This document shows, in pieces, positions 11,383 to 16,495 of a DNA stretch of 16,495 nucleotides. The notes under the pieces were generated by a model. It worked only from the letters and a program-made list of their open reading frames with translations. It was not told where the DNA came from and made no database searches. This DNA comes from CAYYNP01 sp964472545 (lineage in GTDB: Bacteria > Planctomycetota > Planctomycetia > Pirellulales > Thermoguttaceae), in the NCBI GenBank assembly GCA_964472545.1, contig CAYYNP010000230.1, positions 1 through 16,495 of the forward strand, read 5' to 3'. A program made the position numbers and the translations under genes. The number at the start of each line of letters is the position of its first letter. Position 1 is the stretch's first letter.

Positions 11383-12060
11383 ATGGCAGACAGACCCGTG
11401 AGTTTAGGTAATTTAGCAGGACAACTCCGCCACGAGGCGGCGGCCAGCCCCAAGAAGGCCGTCTGTTTGGGGCTATTGGGTGTGGTGGCCGTGTGGTTCT
11501 GGGTGCCGCTGGCGTGGGGGTGGATTGCCCCGAACGACGGCGTACCGGAGGCCACCGCAGCGAAGCCGCCCGCAACCGACGCGGCCAAGACCGACCCTGG
11601 CGTCAAGCCGCCACCAAGCGCGCCGGCGGCGGCAGCAAAGACGACGACGGAAACGAAGAACGAACCCCGTTACCCTTGGTATCAACTGGTCCGATGGATG
11701 GACTCCGATCCGCGAACCTCCGCTGCCGAACCGCTGCTTGTGGGTCGCGATCCGTTTCAGACCACCGAGAAGGAAGTCGAAATCATCGACCCGACCACGA
11801 TCGACGTGGCAAAGGAACTCGGCCTGCAACTGTCGACCACGATCGTCGGCGCGCGTCGCAGTACGGCCTGCGTGCATGGACGATGGTACGAGGTGGGCGA
11901 CGTGATCCGCTCCGGCCAGGACCGGCAGGGAGCAGCCTACGAACTGCTGCAAGTATCGCGTCAGCAGATCGTCGTCGGCCGCGACGGCCAGAGGTTCGCC
12001 GTGCCGGTCGGCCCGTTTGTCGACCCGGAGCAAATTCGTGTGGTTAAGCGAAGTGGTTAA
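11383..12060 (+). CDS. PilP/GspC-like periplasmic linker protein
   Basis: The ATG at 11383 is favoured (225 residues); a GTG at 11371 is also in frame, and neither has a well-spaced ribosome binding site. The product has a membrane helix (about 25-48), an Ala/Pro/Lys/Thr-rich linker (about 55-95), and a C-terminal homology region: GRDPF (121-125), then LGLQLSTTIVGARRSTACVHGRWYEVGDVI and a Y-x-L-x-x-V-S-x-x-x-I-V-V run. This matches the order of strands in the PilP / GspC HR domain (RDPF, L.G.....A.I.G..Y..GD). The domain docks on the secretin N0 region and joins inner- and outer-membrane parts. Unlike canonical PilP it has a membrane anchor rather than a lipobox, which is the GspC arrangement. 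Gene order M-N-O-P-Q supports the call. Confidence 0.8.
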   Translation: MADRPVSLGNLAGQLRHEAAASPKKAVCLGLLGVVAVWFWVPLAWGWIAPNDGVPEATAAKPPATDAAKTDPGVKPPPSAPAAAAKTTTETKNEPRYPWYQLVRWMDSDPRTSAAEPLLVGRDPFQTTEKEVEIIDPTTIDVAKELGLQLSTTIVGARRSTACVHGRWYEVGDVIRSGQDRQGAAYELLQVSRQQIVVGRDGQRFAVPVGPFVDPEQIRVVKRSG

Positions 12061-12116
12061 GAGAACCCCTTGAGCGGGACGGAAGTCCGATCTCATCCTG
12101 GTGTCACGGAAGACCC

Positions 12117-14861
12117 ATGAATACCTTTCTGCGTATCACGTTGCTCGGTCTGTTCGCTGCGGCGGGCGTGGGGCTGGCCGTCGGTGTGGCGTCCTCGACG
12201 CTTTCGCCGGCCGATCGGCAGTCGCAACCGGCCGCCGAGCGAAGCGACGACGCCCCCCGGCCGAATTCAGCACCACAAGATTGTGCGCCGCCGGACGCCG
12301 CGCCACGCTATCCGACGCCGCCCGACTCGGCAGCCGCCCTGGCGACTTCTGGGCCGAATCTCCCTCGACCGGCAACTGGCGTACCTACACAACCGATGGC
12401 GCAGCAGTCGCCGCCGCTTTCGCCCGACGGGCCGTGGCTGCGAGCGTACTATCCGCCCTACGCGCAACCCCCCGGCGGCACATTCCCCGGACCTGGCTTG
12501 AGGCCGCCGACGATCACGCCCGAGCTGCCGGCCGACTCCGTCAGCCGGGACGAGAGCGGGCTGTTTTCGATCGACGCCAGCGATCAGGAACTGCGCAAGA
12601 TGCTCCTGAAGCTGGGCCAGGTTGGCGGCAAGAACATCCTGGTCAACGACAAGGTGACGGGCAACGTGTCGGTGACCGCCACCGACGTCGACGTTCAAGC
12701 GGCGTTGGACGCGATGCTCAAGTCGACCGGGTACGTGGCCCATCACGAAGGCAACTTCATCCTCATCGGCCAGCAAGAGGATTTCGCCGACCCGGCCGGC
12801 ACGCTGCGAACCTGGATCTATCGTCCGCAATACGTCGCTGCGGCCGACCTGATGGAACTGATCGAGCGGTTCAAGACACCGGATATCGGCGAGTTGAACA
12901 TCTGGACGCCGCCCCAACAGCCGGTGGCGCCGGAGCCTTCGCTCGGCCCTCCGCCGCTGGACGAACCGCCGGCGGAAGGCGCCGATTTCGTGGTGCTGCG
13001 GGACTACGAGAGCGTGGTGGCCGAGGTCGAGAAGACGGTTGCCCTGATCGACGTGGCTCCGCCCGGGGCGACGGCGGCAGCGCAAGCAGACGCAGCGACC
13101 GCCAATCGCCCCATCCTTAGCCCGCCCATTCAAGGCGACGGGAACGAACTTTCGCTCGAGCTGCCGGCCAGCGATATCCGCGACGTGCTCGATCTGCTCA
13201 GCGAAGAAGGCAAGCTCAACATCCTCTACAGCAACAAGGTCCAGGGTACCGTTTCGGGGAACATTGGCCCGGGCGATCCGTACACGCTGCTCGAAGCGGT
13301 GTTGAAATCGACCGGCTTTGTCGCCCGGCACGACGACAACTGCATCTACATCGGTACGCCGGAGGATTTCGACAGCATGGAGTTGGCCCAGGACCGGGTC
13401 GGCACCCGGGTCTATCGGCCGAATTACGTGACGGCCGCGGAGCTCGAGTCGCTGATCACCAAGCTGCTGAGCCAGGACGTGGGCGTGATCAGCGTTTCCA
13501 CACCGTCGGCGATCGGCATCGAGACCAACGACTCGACGGCAGAGGGCGACGCGCTGGCCGGCTCCGACGTGGTGATCGTCCGCGATTATGAGGCCGTGCT
13601 GGCCCAGATCGACCAGCTTGTCGACGAGATCGACGTCCGCCCGGCCCAGGTGGCCATCGAGGCGATGATCCTCAGCGTCAAGCTGCAGGATACCGACAAG
13701 TTCGGCGTGAACTTCGAGTTGTTGCGAGACCGGGGCAACGTGAAGTTCGGCTGGGGGACGCCGTTGAGTTCGCTGGCCAGCGTCGATTTTTCCAAAGGCG
13801 GGATGAAGTTCGGCTTCCTCGACAGCAGCATGGGCGCGTTCCTCGACGCCTTGGAGTCGATCGGCGATACCAACGTGATCGCCAGTCCTCGGCTGCTGGT
13901 GCTGAACAAGCATCGGGCCGAGATCCAAATCGGCGAGAAGAAGGGCTACGTGAGCACTACGGTCACCGAAACCAGCGCCACGCAGAGCGTCGAGTTCCTC
14001 GATATCGGGGCCCTGCTGCGGCTGCGGCCGTTCATCTCCAGCGACGGGCTGATCCGCATGGAGGTCCATCCGGAACTGTCCGACGGATCGGTCGACACCG
14101 AGAGCGGCTTCACTTTGCCGAACAAGGAAGTCACCGAAGTGACCACCAACATCATGGTGGCCGACGGCTGCACGGTGATCATTGGCGGCTTGATGCGGGA
14201 GCAACTCACCGACACCACCACGCAAGTTCCGCTGGTGGGGAATCTGCCGTTCTTTGGGCCCGTCTTCCGCAACAAGGAAGAGAAGGTCGAGCGGCGCGAG
14301 GTGCTGGTGTTGATCACGCCGCGGATCGTCTACGAGCCGGGCACGAGCGCCGAGGGCGACAAGGCGGCCTGCGAGTTCCACCGCCGGCAGTCGACGTTCA
14401 AAGACAAGATGAGCCCGCTGGGCAAACGGGCCATCGGACGCCGCTACTTCCGCCTGGCCCAAGACGCCTGGGCCAACGGCGACCGTGGCCGGGCATTGCG
14501 TTTCGCCGAGCTGTCGGTCCAATTCGACCCGCTGTCGCGAGCGGCGATCGATCTGCGAAGCAACATCTGGCAGAATCGCCAAGGTGGAGATCACGCGCTG
14601 GGGAATCCTGCCATGGCCAATTCAGCAAAGGGCGATCCTGCCAGGGGCGGCGGCGTACGGCAACTGCCGCCGCCACAGGGGATCGACGGCCGGGGGATCG
14701 ACGGCCGGGGGATCGATGGCCGGGGGATCGACGGCCGGGCGATCGCACCCTGGCTGCTGGAGGCGTTGGAGGGTGAGGCGGCGCCCGCGTCGCTGCATCC
14801 CACCGATCGGGGCCAACCGGGAACACGCACGGACCTTACCGCGCCGAGGAGTTTTCAGTGA
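12117..14861 (+). CDS. Secretin (PilQ/GspD-type) with duplicated N-terminal module and repeat-bearing C-terminal extension
   Basis: The 914-residue outer-membrane channel has a signal segment (1-27), a Pro/Ala-rich linker (28-145) and two similar modules of N0/N1-like domains (about 147-312 and 343-508). Both modules contain LKSTG(Y/F)VA, ED F and R-x-YRP-x-YV blocks and end in V(L/I)RDYE...ID. The secretin beta-barrel domain follows (about 511-738): VAIEAMILSVKLQD, NVIASPRLLVLNKHRAEIQIG, VEFLDIGALLRLRP, and VPLVGNLPFFGPVFRN...LITPRIV. After it come a TPR-like segment (about 780-830) and four GIDGR repeats (855-874). Secretins let substrates or a pilus cross the outer membrane. The ATG at 12117 lacks a clear ribosome binding site. 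Its stop overlaps the following lipoprotein start. Confidence 0.93.
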   Translation: MNTFLRITLLGLFAAAGVGLAVGVASSTLSPADRQSQPAAERSDDAPRPNSAPQDCAPPDAAPRYPTPPDSAAALATSGPNLPRPATGVPTQPMAQQSPPLSPDGPWLRAYYPPYAQPPGGTFPGPGLRPPTITPELPADSVSRDESGLFSIDASDQELRKMLLKLGQVGGKNILVNDKVTGNVSVTATDVDVQAALDAMLKSTGYVAHHEGNFILIGQQEDFADPAGTLRTWIYRPQYVAAADLMELIERFKTPDIGELNIWTPPQQPVAPEPSLGPPPLDEPPAEGADFVVLRDYESVVAEVEKTVALIDVAPPGATAAAQADAATANRPILSPPIQGDGNELSLELPASDIRDVLDLLSEEGKLNILYSNKVQGTVSGNIGPGDPYTLLEAVLKSTGFVARHDDNCIYIGTPEDFDSMELAQDRVGTRVYRPNYVTAAELESLITKLLSQDVGVISVSTPSAIGIETNDSTAEGDALAGSDVVIVRDYEAVLAQIDQLVDEIDVRPAQVAIEAMILSVKLQDTDKFGVNFELLRDRGNVKFGWGTPLSSLASVDFSKGGMKFGFLDSSMGAFLDALESIGDTNVIASPRLLVLNKHRAEIQIGEKKGYVSTTVTETSATQSVEFLDIGALLRLRPFISSDGLIRMEVHPELSDGSVDTESGFTLPNKEVTEVTTNIMVADGCTVIIGGLMREQLTDTTTQVPLVGNLPFFGPVFRNKEEKVERREVLVLITPRIVYEPGTSAEGDKAACEFHRRQSTFKDKMSPLGKRAIGRRYFRLAQDAWANGDRGRALRFAELSVQFDPLSRAAIDLRSNIWQNRQGGDHALGNPAMANSAKGDPARGGGVRQLPPPQGIDGRGIDGRGIDGRGIDGRAIAPWLLEALEGEAAPASLHPTDRGQPGTRTDLTAPRSFQ
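14679..14738 (+). repeat. 15-bp tandem repeat, four units, encoding GIDGR
   Basis: The unit GGGATCGACGGCCGG starts at 14679, 14694, 14709 (one base different) and 14724. The array keeps the frame of the secretin gene and encodes residues 855-874. Near-identity of units suggests recent expansion by slippage. Confidence 0.85.
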
Positions 14862-16159
14862 GTCGAGCCACAATAACGTCCACGTCGACGATTTCCGGTT
14901 GTTTGTTGCTTGCCGCCGTGACTGCCGGCTGTGCGCATTTCCCCACGGGCGAACCGTCCAACGGCGGCATTACCGAGGTCCGTCGGCAGCGTGCCGAACA
15001 GGTCGTCGGCGATTTCGAGGCCAAGCGGTCGTTTGCCGAGTTCGAGGCTGCCTTGGCCCGCTGGGACCAGGAAGACGTCGAGGGTTGTCGGCGGCGGCTC
15101 GAGGCATTGCTGGCGCGCGATCCGCAGCATCACGACGCGCACGTGCTGATGGCGCAGGTTCACCTGTTCGAACACCGTTACCAACAGGCCTGGGCGCTGA
15201 TCGAAAAGGCCGTGGCTACCGACCCCAACGACGCCGAGGCTCAGTTTACGGCTGCGTTGGTGTTGGATTACACCGAACAAAACCACGCGGCACTGGCCTA
15301 TTACGAGCGGGCGGCGAAGTTGCAGCCACAGAACCCGGTCTACGCGTTCTTCTATCAGACGGCCCGGCGAGAACGGCTTGGACCGAGCCGGCCATCGAGC
15401 CTTCCCGGCGTGGCAACGGCATCGCCGTCGCCAGGTCCGGCCAGTCTGCCCGGTGGCGCCCACGACACGGTCAGTGCGCAGCCTGCGGTTGAACTGCACA
15501 CGGCACCGGCAGTCGATCTCAGCGTGCGGCAATCGGCCCCTGCTGAAGAACCCCCGGCGGGGGCTTCGGCCTTGGCCGTCTTGGCCGAAAACCTGACCAC
15601 GACTCCCGTCGACCCGACCACGACGCGCGTCGACCCGGAGCCGAAGCGATTGCAGCCCTCGCCCAGCGGCGTGCAACTGGCTGCTTATTGCGAACCGGCC
15701 GAAGATGACGATGACACCCCGGCTGCCGATGATGCCGATCGTGCCGATACGGGCAACGATCGGCCCAACGTTGCCTCGGACAGAGTAGAAGGTGAGGCAA
15801 TCCCCTCGAACGGCGACGAGGCAGACGTACCGGAGGAACTGCAATCTGCCGTTTCTGCCGCCGTTTCGGCCGTACAGGCCAACCGACCGGACCTGGCAGT
15901 CGCCTTGCTGGAGGAAGCGAAGGACAGCTTCGGCAACTCGGCTCGGGCGTATCGCGTGTTGGGGTTGGCCCACTATCGCTTGGGCGACTACAAATCGTCG
16001 GAAGTGGCTCTGCGCCAAGCACTTTCTTTGGACAACTGCGGTGCGCTATCCTACTTTCTAATGGGGTGCACGTTGGCGAAACTCGGGCAAACCGAATCGG
16101 CCGAGACCCATTTTCGGCAGGCCGGCCGGATCGACCCGAAGTATGCCCAGCGGCGATAA
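14858..16159 (+). CDS. TPR lipoprotein, candidate secretin pilotin (PilF/TadD-like role)
   Basis: The GTG start at 14858 overlaps the secretin stop (GTGA), so translation is probably coupled. The 433-residue product has a lipoprotein signal peptide (CLLLAAVTAGC, lipidated Cys25; Thr at -3 is less usual). It has two groups of TPR helices: about 50-165 (ARDPQHHDAHVLMAQVHLFEHRYQQAWALIEKAV) and 325-433 (ARAYRVLGLAHYRLGDYKSSEVAL). A long Pro/Thr/Asp-rich linker (about 170-320) joins them, including a run of acidic residues. In type IV pili, TPR lipoproteins such as PilF guide secretin assembly in the outer membrane. That role is inferred from fusion-like coupling with the secretin gene, and a peptidoglycan-binding or scaffolding role is also possible. 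Confidence 0.85.
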   Translation: MSRATITSTSTISGCLLLAAVTAGCAHFPTGEPSNGGITEVRRQRAEQVVGDFEAKRSFAEFEAALARWDQEDVEGCRRRLEALLARDPQHHDAHVLMAQVHLFEHRYQQAWALIEKAVATDPNDAEAQFTAALVLDYTEQNHAALAYYERAAKLQPQNPVYAFFYQTARRERLGPSRPSSLPGVATASPSPGPASLPGGAHDTVSAQPAVELHTAPAVDLSVRQSAPAEEPPAGASALAVLAENLTTTPVDPTTTRVDPEPKRLQPSPSGVQLAAYCEPAEDDDDTPAADDADRADTGNDRPNVASDRVEGEAIPSNGDEADVPEELQSAVSAAVSAVQANRPDLAVALLEEAKDSFGNSARAYRVLGLAHYRLGDYKSSEVALRQALSLDNCGALSYFLMGCTLAKLGQTESAETHFRQAGRIDPKYAQRR

Positions 16160-16243
16160 GTAGGATTCTCTACCACGTCGCCCTAGGCAGCCGTTTTGCC
16201 ATGGGCGCATCTCCACCGCCGGAGGCCGGCAGCTTCCCGGTAT

Positions 16244-16271
16244 GGATGCTGCGCCGCAGCGCGCTGCATCC
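16244..16271. terminator. Possible hairpin terminator after the operon
   Basis: The arms GGATGCTGCGC (16244-16254) and GCGCTGCATCC (16261-16271) pair at 10 of 11 positions with a 6-nt loop, 85 bp after the last stop codon. No T-tract follows, so intrinsic termination is not certain. Confidence 0.35.
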
Positions 16272-16390
16272 GCGGATGAGCACGCAGGAATGGAGAAGGG
16301 CGAGTGGTGAGTGAGAGACCGCGACGAGCCGTTCGCTGACGCAACCAAACAGACGCACACGCCGGCGACAAGCCAACTCTTACCCCCGGC

Positions 16391-16443
16391 CACTCACCAC
16401 CCAACACCCACCACTCACCACACAACACTCACCACACAACACT
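16391..16443. repeat. CACTCACC-rich tandem repeat
   Basis: The 14-nt unit CACTCACCACACAA occurs at 16412-16425 and 16426-16439, with a close copy (CACTCACCACCCAA) at 16391-16404 and a partial one at 16440-16443. The strand is almost free of G, unlike the flanking DNA. Confidence 0.65.
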
Positions 16444-16495
16444 TGTTTTGTTTCAACGGGTTTGGCACAAAACCGTGGTCCAGCTAAGCAACAGT

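Larger units (their letters stand above)
16160..16495. other. Non-coding region after the secretion operon
   Basis: No credible gene is seen. It holds a hairpin (16244-16271) that may end the operon transcript and a low-complexity CACTCACC-rich stretch (16391-16443). Short open frames here have no family features. Confidence 0.6.

Noticed and set aside
12267..14594. Minus-strand open frame of 775 codons opposite the secretin gene
   Set aside because: The plus-strand product is an unmistakable secretin. The antisense product is rich in Arg, His and Gln without motifs, as expected for a shadow frame.
16058..16393. Minus-strand open frame of 111 codons after the operon
   Set aside because: It overlaps the end of the TPR lipoprotein gene and the low-complexity region, and shows no motif or ribosome binding site of note.

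Overview
The window looks like a chromosomal segment of a GC-rich planctomycete, probably a Pirellulales-type lineage. This is inferred from gene content, from secreted carbohydrate-active-type proteins, and from abundant short palindromic intergenic repeats; no marker gene proves it. It has a left, minus-strand part (about 1-3715) and a right, plus-strand part (4400-16159), separated by a 684-bp non-coding region that carries the most interesting regulatory signal.

Left part, minus strand: an HD-domain phosphohydrolase of the YfbR/HDDC2 type (31-627); a secreted 583-residue protein that may be a TIM-barrel glycoside hydrolase (732-2483); and a secreted SASA/sialate-O-acetylesterase-type esterase (2630-3715). 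The gaps between them hold small hairpin repeats with a 5' GTAG head, the layout of REP/REPIN elements.

Right part, plus strand: an eleven-gene cluster for a type II secretion / type IV pilus-like envelope machine. The order is pseudopilin (GspI-like), pseudopilin (GspJ-like), GspK/PilX-like large pseudopilin, a small membrane coiled-coil protein, GspH-like pseudopilin, PilM, PilN, PilO, a PilP/GspC-like periplasmic linker, a secretin with a duplicated N-terminal module, and a TPR lipoprotein that may be its pilotin. The set is a hybrid: pseudopilins of type II secretion arrangement joined to the PilMNOPQ alignment complex of type IV pili. The motor ATPase, the polytopic platform protein, the major (pseudo)pilin and the prepilin peptidase are not in the window and must be encoded elsewhere if the machine works.

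Upstream of the cluster is a near-consensus sigma-70-type promoter (TTGACA, 16 bp, TATAGT; 4259-4286). About 83 nt after the predicted transcription start is a perfect 12-bp intrinsic terminator with seven T residues (4324-4376), only 24 bp before the first start codon. The 5' leader contains a 7-nt copy of the terminator's 3' arm that can pair with its 5' arm, so the leader could be a transcription attenuator or riboswitch for the whole operon, or could produce a small RNA.

The operon is interrupted by repeats. A roughly 400-bp repeat-rich insert (heptamer array, hairpin, 92-bp tandem duplication, C-rich tract) lies between the first two pseudopilin genes and seems to have replaced the normal start and leader of the second. 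A 90-bp inverted-repeat element follows the GspK-like gene, and a GTAG hairpin precedes pilM.
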